From assembly GCA_027563935.2 (NCBI GenBank), contig CM050447.1, positions 81,143,461 to 81,207,460 on the forward strand: 64,000 nt of DNA. Reading direction: 5' to 3'. Shown here one piece after another: positions 1 through 11,536 of this stretch. Both the position numbers and the translations under genes were made by a program. The notes beneath the pieces were generated by a model. The model worked only from the letters and a program-made list of their open reading frames with translations. It did not search any database and was not told where the DNA came from. The DNA is from Costus lasius. Lineage: Eukaryota; Streptophyta; Magnoliopsida; Zingiberales; Costaceae. The stretch's first letter is position 1; every line of letters starts with the position of its first letter.

Positions 1-67
1 TATTTAACCGAATTTAGGGCATTGTTATTCATGAGAACCGAATTGTATTTCTCCATGAAAACCTAAT

Positions 68-310
68 TTTCCATGTAAACCGAACTGATCTTGATAATTG
101 TTATGAAAACCGAATTTAGATGTTAATTATGAAAACTGAATTGATCTTGATAATTGGTATGAAAACCGAATTTAGATGTTAATTATGAAAACCGAATTGA
201 TCTTGATAATTGGTATGAAAACCGAATTTTGATGTTAATTATGAAAACCGAAATAATCTTGATAATTGTTATAAAAACTGAAATTTTGATTTAATTATGA
301 AAACCGAAAT
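68..310 (+). repeat. 56-bp tandem repeat in Tekay LTR (about 4 units)
   Basis: The anchor GATCTTGATAATT (last copy starts AATCTT) occurs at 87, 143, 199 and 255, an exact 56-bp period. Each unit contains two copies of a TATGAAAACCGAA-like motif. The corresponding part of the other Tekay LTR (around 34740-34800) has only about one unit, so the array has expanded in this copy. Confidence 0.85.
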
Positions 311-1054
311 CTTGATGATTATTTAACCGAGAATTTGTATGAAATTTAAGGTGTTTTTATAGGGAATTTTGGTAGCATTAAATCATTGAATTTTGAGTAT
401 GAAGTCCTTGTTATCTAGATATTTTGAGTATGAATTTTGAGTATTAAATCAGTGATTTTATCCCGTTAGTAAGAATACATGTTTTACATTTTATGTTGAT
501 TTTATGGATACTTGTTAACTGCAATGTTGAGAAATTGTTTGAGAAATTTGGGTGATAACCTAGTGAGGTTTGACTGAACTAATTAGCATGAAACCTAAGG
601 ACCACACTACTTTATATGATTGTTAATATTATGTAATTATGTGATTTTAATATTAGGTGTTTATGTGATTTTTTGGAATAATATGTTGTTATGTGATTTG
701 TGAACATTATGTGGTTATGTGACTTTTGAAAATTATGTGGTTATGGGAATTTTGAATATTATGTGTTATGTGTTGGTTAGGACTATGGCTAAGTGTAACC
801 GGGTACTCATTGGATAGTCTTTATGTGATATGTTAAGGGTTTGAATTCCAGCCCTGTATTTGATATGTGAGGAGGTTGATGTTCAGCCTGCCTATTATGA
901 TTATTGTGATGGGGGTTGATGTTCAGCCTACCCGATATGATTTTTGTGATGACTATCCTAGAGTCTAGTTGACACTTAGGAGTCCACCTTTGTGAAATAT
1001 GAAATAAGATATGTCTGTTGTCCAGTAGGAACCTTTTGGGAGAACGGGTTTTGA

Positions 1055-1345
1055 CGCAAAGTGCCATGTCTTGGTCGGACAGGGGCCACCTCTTGATGTC
1101 ATTACTCTTTTATGTTATGGGGTGATATAAGATGCAAAGTGCCATGTCTTGATCAGACAGGGGCCACCTCTTGATGTCATCACTCTCATTTTGTGATATG
1201 GGGTGTCGTAGAGCAAAGTGCCACGTCATGACCTGGCGGGGGCCACCTCTTGAATCTACACACAATCCATCGATGTGTTATGGGGTGATAGAGCAAAGTG
1301 CCACGTCGTGACCTGGCGGGGGCCACCTCTTGATTCTACTCACTA
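1055..1345 (+). repeat. 79-bp tandem repeat in Tekay LTR (4 units)
   Basis: GCAAAGTGCCAYGTC starts at 1055, 1134, 1213 and 1293, a period of 79-80 bp. Each copy is followed by GGGGCCACCTCTTGA. The opposite-strand LTR has about three units at 34030-34250. The block is GC-rich compared with the AT-rich sequence around it. Confidence 0.85.
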
Positions 1346-2246
1346 TCCATGTTTATGTGTTGCACGAGATTTTGCAGCTCCCAGTGCTTTGGCCAAGCCG
1401 GGTTAGACCATATTGGTCACTACTGATTATGCTGGACAACTAGGTTAATTAAGTATGGTGTGTTTAGTTGGTTTAGAATATATGTGTTTAATTGGTTTAG
1501 AGTAAAACTCTAGAACCTAAGTTTGTTATATGCTAGTGTGTACATCTGACTGTCTATATGACTTCTGTTTCTTTATTTTGTTATATGTTGACATAATGTT
1601 CCTGTTAAAGATTTTTAAAATAATCTGCCTATATTTTTGAATGTATGTTCTGGATGGTCGATTTAGACTATCCACTCACTGGGCTGTGTAGCTCACCCCT
1701 CATTATTTTCAGGCATAGAGCAGGGGCGCATTTCTTGAGTGCATTGGCGTGGATAATTATGCTATTTGCTATTTTAAGAACTTTTGTGCTTAATTCTTGG
1801 GGCCGGTTGTGGCCTTAACATGAATTATATGAACTATGTGAACCATGTGAATTATGTGAATTGTGTTGCCGGCTATGGCAGTCTTATGAGTTTGATTTTT
1901 GTGTCACCGCGGGCTTCAGCCTGGTTTCGGTGTTTGGTATGAGTTTATAAAATCGACTTTGTGGCTTTGTTTTGAATTTCGAATCGAATTGTATTTATGC
2001 CATCGGATTTGATATAACTGTTGCCTTGCATATGTCTAGTGCAAGGATTGCGTGGTGGCAGGTACCCTTATGTGATTTATGAGATTTGTGTTTTGTGAAT
2101 TTGTATGTATGGATTTATGGAAATTTTCAGATCGTGTTTTTCTTGAACTCAGTTTTACCTAGCATATGAATCGATCTTATATGAAATATCCTGTATCATT
2201 TGTGAATTGTGCCATTTGTTTGGGGTTAAGATAACGGGATGTTACA

Positions 2247-4212
2247 TAGGGATGTGAGGCTTATGTCAAACGTCAGGATTCTAGCAAGCTAGAACCTAGA
2301 TCTGATAAGTGTATGTTTGTGGGGTACCCTAAGGAGACTAAGGGTTACTACTTCTATATTCCCACCGAGAACAAAGTTTTTGTTGCTCGGGGTGCGGTCT
2401 TTCTAGAGAAAGAATTTCTCATGAAAGAAGTTAGTGGGAGGAAGTTTGACTTGGACGAGATCCAAGTGCAACCACAAGACATAGAGATGGGAACCTGAGC
2501 CACCTACACCGGTTGCTAGGCAACCTGAGGCTCAGACACAGGCCCCACGTAGGTCTGGGAGGATTCGTCGTACACCTGAGAGGTACGGGTCGCTGCCGAC
2601 CCAACACGATGGGATCTTCATCATTGAGGATGAACCCAGAACCTATGATGAGGCGGTCAGTGGTCCGGACTCCGAGAGATGGCTTGAGGCCATGCGATCC
2701 GAGATGGATTCCATGTCGGCTAACCAAGTCTGGGATTTGGTTGAGCTGCCTGATGGGGTAAAACCCATAGGGTGTAAATGGGTCTTCAAGAGGAAGACAG
2801 ACATGGATGGCAAAATAGTTACCTATAAGGGTAGACTAGTGGCTAAAGGGTTTAAAACAAGTCCACGGGGTGGACTATGATGAAACTTTCTCGCCAGTTG
2901 CCATGATCAAATCCATTCGGATTCTGCTTGTTATAGCTGCATATCATGACTATGAGATATGACAGATGGATGTGAAGATAGTATTCCTTAACGGGAAGCT
3001 AACTAAGGATGTGTATATGACACAACCTAATGACTTCATCCATTCTGCAGATACTAGTAAAGTCTGCAGGCTAAAGAAATCCATTTACGGATTAAAGCAA
3101 GCATCTCGAAGTTAGAATCTTCAGTTTGATGAAGCTATGAGAGATTATAGCTTTATCAAAAGTGAAGATGACGCCTGTGTATACAGAAAATTCAGTGGGA
3201 GCTTGGTGACTTTTCTGGTCTTGTATGTCGATGACATACTGCTCATCGGAAACGACATCCCTAGTCTTCAAGCTGTGAAGACATGGTTAGGGAAGTGTTT
3301 CGAGATGAAAGACTTAGGGGAGGCCGCCTATATTCTAGGCGTGAGGATCTACCGGGATAGATCCAAGAGGCTCTTGGCCCTTAGTCAGAGTACCCACATT
3401 GATAAGGTCCTGGAGAGGTTCAACTTGGAGCAATCCAAGAAGGGATACCTTCCAGTGAGACATGGCCTTACTCTCTCAAAGAACCAGTGTACCAACACAG
3501 AGCCTGAGAGAGATGACATGAGTCGAGTGCCCTATGCTTCGGCGGTGGGATCGATCATGTATGCAATGTTGTGTACTAGACCAGTTGTGGCTTATGCTGT
3601 GAGCATAACCAGCCGATACCAATCCAATCCTAGTTTACAGCACTGGGTGGCTGTAAAGAATATCCTTGAGTATCCTGAAAGGGACTAAGGATTTATTCTA
3701 TAAAGTCTACGGGGGACAGGAAGAACTCAGTGTGCAGGGCTTCACTGATGAGTCATTCCAGTCTGATCCTGACGACTTCAGATCGCAGACCAGCTATTAG
3801 TTTAAGATGGTTGGAGGTGCTGTATGCTGGAAGAGCTTCAAGCAATCCACCATAGCTAATTCTACAACCGAAGCTGAGTATGTGGTTGCTTCTGAGGCAG
3901 CCAATGAAGCCGTTTGGATCAGGAAGTTCTTTTCTGAACTTCAGGTGGTTCCAAGTGCAATGGATCCCATTGAGCTCTACTATGACAACAATGGGAACTG
4001 CACATAATAAGGAACCACGGTCTCATCAAAGGTCCAAACGCATACTCAAGAGATTTCGCCTGATCAAAGAGATCATTGATCGAGGTGATGTCAAGATTAG
4101 CAGAATTGACACAGAGAGCAATCTAGCAGACCCACTGACCAAGGCTTTGGCGCAGCAGAAGCATGATGGTCGTACTAGAGATATGGGGTTGAGGTTGCTC
4201 AACCTCTACGTC
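2247..4212 (+). pseudogene. Copia A0 pol remnant (integrase end, reverse transcriptase, RNase H), broken
   Basis: Frames in order are: integrase C-terminal part (VGYPKETKGYYFY, 2313-2498), linker with RRSGRIRR-like basic motif in a shifted frame, reverse transcriptase (GCKWVFKRKTDMDG near 2770-2820; LYVDDILLIGN near 3220-3255) and RNase H (TTEAEY near 3866; LADPLTKALAQQKH near 4120-4165). Defects seen include a frameshift after the integrase region near 2485, another near 2856 (KGFKTSPRG in place of KGFKQVHG), stops in EI*QMDVK (about 2960) and SRS*NLQ (about 3114), loss of frame near 3665, and a frameshift around 4000 in the RNase H. The YVDD box survives. It cannot make a working polyprotein. 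Closest relative in the window is A1. Confidence 0.9.
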
Positions 4213-4217
4213 TTAGT

Positions 4218-4230
4218 GCAAGTGGGAGAT
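4218..4230 (+). other. Polypurine tract of copia A0
   Basis: GCAAGTGGGAGAT directly precedes the LTR start TGTTGG. The same tract in reverse complement sits next to the 3' LTRs of A1, E and B, and as GCAAGTGAGAGAT next to the LTR of A2. This is the expected plus-strand priming site. Confidence 0.8.
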
Positions 4231-5803
4231 TGTTGGTGTATATGCCCTAGGACCTAGTTTTGGTCCATCTTTGTACTACTTGACTCTGATATTAATATAT
4301 ATCTTTCTGGCATTGTCGTTATCATTGTTTGTCTACACCTGCGATTGTGTACTTACATGATAATGTCCCTGGAGACAGATTGGATCTGTGCTCGAACTAT
4401 AGTCCCCAGTCGATGTACCTGAGTGGATATGGGACAACTCTAGTACTTGAGAGACTGGTATGTGGGCTGGTTAGGCACATGGTGCTAACGCAGACACATG
4501 GGTATATCATTGGAGGATATACTGGACAGACCCGCTGTGAGGCTATGACTTGGTGTCATGAGTTATCCTCACAAGTGACAGGAGATGCATTGATCCCTTA
4601 ACTTGAGGTCATTGACCATTCTATATGGTTAGGGACTTGCTTTGATGCAACCTAACACCTTGCCGTAGTTGGGAGGTCATAACGGTTGTCGTTGAGCATG
4701 TCACGACCCATATGAGAAGGTCAATGGACAGACATAGGATTTGCCCCTTCCTTTGGGAAGTATGATATCCATGGAGCTCCCTTATGGTTCTATGACTGAG
4801 AGTGTATGGCCATACCCAGGTAAGAACCTGTTCTAGTCATAGCCATGTGATTGGATGAAAACAAGTGGTGACACACTTGTCCAATAGGATATCAGTTCGG
4901 CAAAGAGACTGTAATGCATCTGTACCTAGTTGCGATGATGGGGATGTCGATGTCGATATCCATTCCAATAACCTGGGTAGCAGCGATGCACTGCTAGGTG
5001 CCACTCACTGCTTGTGATGACCTTTGGTCAGCACTGCCAGCGTTAGAGGAACCTACAGGGTCGCACACCTTGATACTCGAGTTTTCATATTGATCGGGTA
5101 GCCTTTAGATCAAGTTATTGGATAACTCTGATCTATTTGGGAGATTTCCTCAGCGCCAATGGGCCTGATGAGATGGAAGAAACTTATTGGGGCCAACTTC
5201 CGTTTTTGGCATATCGATCAAATTAACCATGGTTACCCTCATTTAACCATGGGTTAAATTGGATTGGATCCAATAGCTTGGTTAACATGCATAATGGACT
5301 TTGGGCTTGGCCCATTGCTTAGTTGGGCTTGCTAATAAGTTGTATTGAAGGGCTATGAGGCTTGAAGGGTATAATGGGGATGAATTAATGGGATAGGCGC
5401 ATATGGAATTCTAGTTGGACTAGAATTTGCGCCTATGCCTTGTTTGGTATCTCCTAGGTGATTAAATCAAATTGGATTTGATTAAATCACACAAGATAAT
5501 TGATTGGATTGTGTTTGACAATTGTGGGCTGATTATTAACATAATTAGAGTCCTAATTGGATTAGGACTTGCGCCCAAGCCACATTAGGCAATCCATCAT
5601 ATTGCCTTGACTAGGTCTAGGCGCATGGATGGGATTAATGCCTCATATGGCATGATATGGGCGCATATGGCTGATGCTTGCTTTGGCAAGTATTAGGCGC
5701 ATATGGGAGTGGAGATTTAATCAATATAATTGATTGGATAATCTCCTAGAATCATGCCCTAATTGTCAACACTTGCCATTCTCCCCTAACCGCCTCTTCC
5801 TCC

Positions 5804-5811
5804 TATAAATA
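5804..5811 (+). promoter_or_regulatory. TATA box of family A LTR (A0 copy)
   Basis: TATAAATA in the context TCCTATAAATAAGCCC, about 520 bp from the LTR 3' end. Aligned TATA-like sequences occur in the other family A and E LTRs, each followed by a conserved CCGCCCCCTCTC-like stretch. That places U3 in the first ~1.25-1.6 kb and R/U5 in the last ~0.5 kb. Transcription start itself is inferred. Confidence 0.6.
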
Positions 5812-6052
5812 AGCCCTTGCCGCCCCCTCTCTTCATGATGCTAATTCCTTGGAGGCGTGAAGCATTAGAGGGCGACGGCTTGGAGAGCTTAGAGCTCTTC
5901 TTCTTCCATCAAGGGCGCAAGCATGCTTCTTCTCTTCCTTTCCTTGGCGCAAAGGAACAAGAAGGCTTGCGGCGTTGTCTTCTCCTTCCATCTCCTTGGC
6001 GCATCACATCTTGGTGGTGGCGCAAGTTGCTTGGAGGACTCTCCTAAGGCAT

Positions 6053-6057
6053 GGATC
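6053..6057 (+). repeat. Target site duplication of element E (left copy)
   Basis: GGATC precedes TGTTAGGG at 6058 and recurs at 15282-15286 after the other end of E (...CACCAACA). The perfect 5-bp duplication defines E as a single insertion into the A0 LTR. Confidence 0.9.
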
Positions 6058-8280
6058 TGTTAGGGAATGCCGGGTGTAATTTAAAATTTTGCAGTCCCAG
6101 GACGCAGCGGAAGTAGCATTACACCCGAAACACATTCCGGTCCCAAGGATCCATGCGAGGGAGATAACACAAGGATGTGTTAGAGATGTACCTCTTTTGC
6201 TTGTTTATTCATCGAAGCCATGTTGAAGGCGCCCACGTGTTCGCCCTCTACAAGTATCCACGCGTCGACTCCTTGATCGTTGCTCCCTTCCACGCTTGGT
6301 GCTAGCCTCGGGAAGAGAATCAGGCCTTAGGCTTCTTCTTCACTCTTCTTGCGCCACTTCCAAGGTTCATGCGCCAAGAGGAAAGGAAGATGCCGCCAAC
6401 TTCTTATTCTCTTTACTCCAAGTGAAGAGGAAGAAGAAGAGCTTCGGCTTTGAGGAAGATGAAGTGGAGCTCACGCCACCAAGTCCTTCTCCAAGTCACG
6501 CCAAGAGGAGAGGAAGGAGAAGACTTGCGACCACTAGAAGAAGAGTTGCACCACTTTGATGTTGTCGCCCTTTGCTTTGCTCTTGCCCCTCTATTTGTGC
6601 TCACGTCTCCAAGCATTCATCATTATGAGAGGGCGACAATGAGTCCTATAAATAGGACTAGAGGCGGCAATAGCAATGGCTAGGATCATGCCAAGTGGGC
6701 GGCTAGGATAAAGAAGTCTTGAGATAAGGAAAGTCTCAAAGACTTTACCATAAATCTCATTCAACCTATCCTAATTTGCCCAATGGCCATATAAGCCCAA
6801 GGCATACCTTATAGGCACGCATTCCATCCAAGGAAGACGGGCTAGGCGCAACATCCATGAAGAATTCGGCTAGGGTGGTTTCATGGGAGAAATTAGGGTT
6901 TGAGGTAAGGTAAGTCTCCAAGACATTACCTTATTCCTCACTCTACTATCCATATGCGCCCTAGAACTTCCCATAAAAGTTCTCAAGCCATATCAGCCCC
7001 AAGACTTGCCTTAGAGGCAAGTATTCCATCCAAGGAGCAAAGGGGGAGGCGCCTAATGCTTCCTTATGAAGCAACATGCGCCCACTTCACCCCATTATGC
7101 CCTTGGCGCCAATGGGGTATAATTCTTCCCCATTATACCCTTATTTGCTTATACTTCTTCATGATAACTAATTATTGGGCCTCATTGGATAATGAGCTAG
7201 CCCAAACTTCATGGCATGAGTTGATTAAGCCATTGGATCTAATCCAATGCAACCCTAATCCAAATGTGACCAATCTAGGTCAATTTCGGGTCAACCTACC
7301 AAAAATGAAGTTTGGCTCCAATAACTTTCTTCCAACTCATCAGGCCCATTGGCGCTGATGAAATCTTCCAAATTGATCCAAGTTATCCAATAACTTGATC
7401 ATAAGGCTTCTGATTAAAGCAACGTCAAGAGTCTATTGCGTGTGACCCCGTAGGATCCATATGATGATGGCAATGATGTAAACATCATAAGTAGTAAGGG
7501 GTATCTAGCAACACATCACTACTACCCATGTCATAGGACTTAAGTTATTATGGCAACAACTCCTAACAAGCAACGAGGATTCCCATTGCATTATAGATCC
7601 CTTTGCCTAAACTGATATCCTGCCATTGGATTAGTCTCAAGTTTATTATCCAATGCACTGGTCATGACTCAACAAGTGTGGCTACACTTTCCCGTCATGC
7701 ACCAATAAGGTGGGGCGCCCCGAGGTGGATATCATGCTTCCAATATGGAAGGGGCAAATCCTACTATTGGTCATGCATGTCTCTATATGACTTATGACAT
7801 GCCCAATGACAGCCGTTTTGATCTCCCAATTACGGAGAGACGTAAGACTGTATTAAAGCATACCCATCATCAAATCTAGACATGAACACCTCAAGTCTAA
7901 GGATCAATGCAAAACCTCTTGCATGTGAGATTGACTTGTTGACTAGACAAGTCAATCCTCACGGTGGATCACTCCAGTGCATCCAATGCACCTGTATGTC
8001 TACGTTACTGTGCCCCGCACCTAACCAGCCCATACACCAGTCTCACATGTACCGAAGCTGTCCCATATCTGCTAAGGTACCTTGTCTGGGGATAGCTTAT
8101 GAGAATGGATCCAATCCAAACTCCTGGGACATTATTTATGCAACTCAATACATCAACGCAGGTAGATAAGTCTGCATAATAACGACCATGCCTATATAAA
8201 GAGTAATAGTTCTATCAAAGTACATTCAAACAATGCCTGACCATGTCCATACATTGGTCTTTAGGGCATATACACCAACA
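6058..8280 (-). mobile_element. Copia E 3' LTR
   Basis: Plus-strand ends are TGTTAGGGAATGCC and GGGCATATACACCAACA. The left ~1.3 kb is specific to E, while the right ~900 bp (about 7370-8280, U3 of the element) is alignable with family A and B LTRs. A CTATAAATAG motif lies at 6646-6655. The ORFs inside (6296-6559, 6954-7358, 7882-8169) recur in the other LTR only because the LTR is duplicated; they match no protein family I know. Confidence 0.92.
6646..6655 (-). promoter_or_regulatory. TATA-like box, E 3' LTR
   Basis: CTATAAATAG is its own near-complement. On the minus strand it sits in the same aligned context as the family A TATA box, about 590 bp from the LTR end. The second copy is at 13645-13654 in the 5' LTR, which would be the active promoter. 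Confidence 0.45.
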
Positions 8281-8299
8281 ATCTCCCACTTGCACTTAG

Positions 8300-11200
8300 A
8301 CCAAGGACAACTGATGTTTAGTCAGTTCCAATGTCTCTAGTATGACCCATTCAGCTTCCGCTGCGCCAGAGGCTGGATCAGTGGGTTTTTCCAGATTGCT
8401 ATCTGTGTTTATTTTAACAAATTTGATCATCATCCTTATTCATGATCTCTAAGATCAGATGATATGCTGCAGTACATACTTGAGCATTAAGTTCCTTCTC
8501 TCATGCTATGGTCCCAGTAAGAACTATACTGGACCATCAAGCACTATGAACTAGATCAAGTTCAAATGAATGAAGCTGCCTCCTTGGCTGCCACAAAGAG
8601 CTGCAATGTACTCAGCCTTATTTGTAGAATTTTGCCACTTTGGTTTGCATAATGCTCTTTCAGCATACAATCACCATAACAAGGCAAAGCGCAAATCCTG
8701 GCTGTGATCAATAGTCACTAGACTGGAACGAAGTGTCAGTGTACCCCAGTACACAAAATTCTTTCCTGTCTATCATAGACTAGACTCCAATCCTTTATAC
8801 TTCCCAAGTATATGTATAAGGATTGCTTTCACAGCTATCTAGTGTTAAACACTAAGATATGATTGAAACTTGCTGGCTATGCTCCAAGCATTTGCCAGAA
8901 ATGGTCTTCAAAACATGATCCATCCTACATACAATGTATCGGGACTTTGGACCCATGTTAATACTCTCCAGCTGTGCCATAGGCTACAACATCTTTGAGA
9001 GACTTAGACCATATCTTCCTGGAAGGTATCAGTATTTGGAATCATCCAATATAATCCTCTCCAGAAACTCTTGGATGAACATAGATTGACTAAAGGGCAA
9101 TGACTTTCTTGGATCTCTATAGATCCTCATGCCTAGGATGTAGGCATCATTCCCTAGATCATTCTTCTCGAAATACATATCAAACCTTTTCTTCACCATG
9201 TGAAGAGCTGAGATGTTATTCCTCGTGAGGAGAATATCATCAATCATCTAGACAAGAAATATTATTAATAAGGTGCTCCCACTGATCTTCTTGTAAACAC
9301 AGGCTTTTTCAACCATGCTTGCATAACATCATGCATATCTATATGGCCTTGATATGAAAACCTTCTAGCTATTTCCTTATAGATATCTTTTCAGATGTCC
9401 TTGCAAGAAAAGCAGTTATCATAACAAGATGCCATAATTGATCATGCAATTACAACAAGCAGATCCCTAATGGACTTAAAGCTCAGCTATTGGTGAAAAT
9501 TTCATTATTATCCACCCAGTGGATTTGCCTGAAATTATTGTTCACTAGCTTGTCTTTTAAGGTAACAATGTTACCTTCCATGTCTATCTTCCTAGAAGAT
9601 TTATTATAGCCTGTGGGAATTACCCCTTATGGCAGCTTATCCAAGTCCCAGACTTGATTAGCAGACATGGAGTCCATTATGGTTCTCATGGCCCTTAGCC
9701 ATTTCTTGGAATCTGGTCCACCGACCGCTTCCATTTCCTCATAAGTCTTAGGTTCATGCTTGATGAGAAATTCGTCATGCCCAGCATATCGAATCGATCC
9801 AGACTTATGTTATTCCTGTGTTACTTGAACCTCAGGTTGACTTTCAACCTGTATGTGAGATTTTGCTCTCCATCTGTGTCTAATTATATTGTGGTTGATT
9901 CTGGACCTTGTCCAAATCAGATCTACTCCCACTGGCTTCTTTCAAGAGAAATACTTTCTCAAGAGAGATAGCAGTTTGAGCAACAAATATTTTGTTCTCC
10001 TTGGGATAGAATTAGCACTCTATAGTGCACCACAAACACATACTTTTTGAATCACTGCACATTACATTTCCAATTCCATTGAAGAAATGGGATATTTGCA
10101 GTTCTTAACTCAAAAGCTAACTTAGACATTTTCTTATGGAGTAGCAGTACATCTGTTTGCATGGCAACATAGTAGTATATTTGCATGACTTACTCAAAGT
10201 TGGAACCACATCCAATGTGTTCCTTTTCTTTCTTTGAAATTTACCACACAGTGGTGTACTAAGAAAGCTGTGAGTTCACTTCACACTTCTTAGGAAGGTC
10301 ATCAAATTCTCCACTAATCATCTTGATCCAATCAAGGTGCTTTAATAGATCCTTCAATTTGACTCAATACTTCATTTGTGAACTTCTTGGAATTTCCCAA
10401 AGTTCTTGGGTTGCGTAAGGCATACCCACACTCAATGAAGTATATATAACTCCTCTTAGTGCTTGCTTGCATGGGTCCACTTACATCGCTGTGTAATAGA
10501 TCCAACAAGTCACTATTCCTTTCCACCCTTTTGGTGAAAGCAGCATCTGTCATATTGTTCCTTTGAACTAGGCTCACATGTATCATAATCCTGAAAGGAC
10601 AATGATCCCAATAGTCTATGGACTTTCGGATGTGACCATTGTTCTATGGTTCAAGAGACAATGCTATAAGAGGAAGTTTATTGAATCATTAGATCTGATC
10701 TTGTGTCACATATAGAACCACAAACTATTGTCAATTGTATCACTTCAATAGAACATCTCAGATTAAAGAAAAATATTATTTATTATTTCAAACTGAAGTC
10801 CTTTCCAAAAGGAATGATGTTCTAATACATAAGCTGATACAATAATAGTAAAGTTCTATATAAAGTCTTCAAGGCAGTGAGATGATATCAACAGCAGCAT
10901 CCAATGCTCCGTCCCTGACCCGAGAGTCGATCCCATCAAGCCTCTTCGTCCTACTTCTTTTGAGCTCCTGCACATGTAAAACATATGTGAGCCTCACATA
11001 TGGTACCCAGTACCCATGAATAAGAAGTAGACAAAAGACCTCGGTAACACAATACCTGAAGCGGATGGATTACATCCCTTCTTCTTTGCCATGCTCTTCT
11101 TGGCCATCAATCCTCTTCGAAATACCCATGCATTCCCAGTCTTCCGAAGTATAAGCTTCGAAGATACAGAACCATGGTCTTTCTCAGATTCAGGCACACA

Positions 11201-11536
11201 TTCTGAAGATCCAACAGAACTCTCCTGATCATTGTCTATAGAGCATGGTGTGAAGAGACCTTTGAGATGTATGATTAGATCATAGATCCCCATCTCATCA
11301 CATTCAACCTTGACCTCCGGGGTCATGCACTCTAAGACAAGAGCCGTGTACTGTTCGTTATCTTCACAATGTTCAAGATAGACATTCCACTCCCAGTCAT
11401 TAGTGAAATACACACTGGGCTGGGATGGAGGTCTTTCAAGAAGATGCACCTTATGTTCTTGTTCCAGTATCTTGGACAAAGTCTTGAACCATTTTGTCCA
11501 ATTTGTCCCATCCAGTTTATGTTTATAAAGTTTCAA
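8300..11536 (-). pseudogene. Copia E gag-pol remnant, heavily degraded
   Basis: On the minus strand a Gag N-terminal piece is readable at 10994-11536 (LDGTNWTKWF; LECMTPEVK). It has no ATG: the frame opens with TTG after an upstream stop. A protease-region trace lies near 10890-10950, an integrase piece (NSDLLDLLHSDVSGP) at 10332-10586, a reverse-transcriptase piece at 9029-9247, and an RNase H tail near 8310-8660. The catalytic box reads MIDD preceded by a stop (FLV*MIDDIL) where relatives have LVLYVDDIL. The region from RNase H to Gag is about 3.2 kb against 3.9 kb in intact B, so it is both deleted and frameshifted. Confidence 0.85.

Larger units (their letters stand above)
1..2246 (+). 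mobile_element. Tekay-type gypsy LTR, 3' portion (left edge off window)
   Basis: This stretch matches, in the opposite orientation, the complete 5' LTR of the Tekay element at 33088-35611. Both share the same repeat blocks and the same LTR end, ...GGGATGTTACA, which falls at 2246. Directly after it, copia coding sequence begins (GCEAYVK, then VGYPKETKGYYFY), so the LTR interrupts copia A0. The first target bases after the LTR are TAGGG; the partner duplication lies off the window. Interior sequence would lie to the left, so this is a 3' LTR or a solo LTR. The ORF on the minus strand at 807-1067 is not a gene. Confidence 0.88.
4231..6057 (+). mobile_element. Copia A0 3' LTR, left segment
   Basis: It starts TGTTGGTGTATATGCCC and is cut at 6057 by element E. 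Adding 15287-15552 gives a 2093-bp LTR. That is about 250-280 bp longer than the A1 LTRs (1838 bp) and the solo LTR (1814 bp). The extra sequence lies around 5340-5720, which repeats a GGCGCATATGG-like motif several times. ORFs here such as 4329-4601 and 5817-6047 have no family resemblance and are taken as chance. Confidence 0.88.

Noticed and set aside
5817..7358. ORFs in the family A and E LTRs (5817-6047, 6296-6559, 6954-7358) as possible host genes
   Set aside because: They recur only because LTRs are duplicated, match no protein family, and lie over the predicted promoter and R/U5 region.
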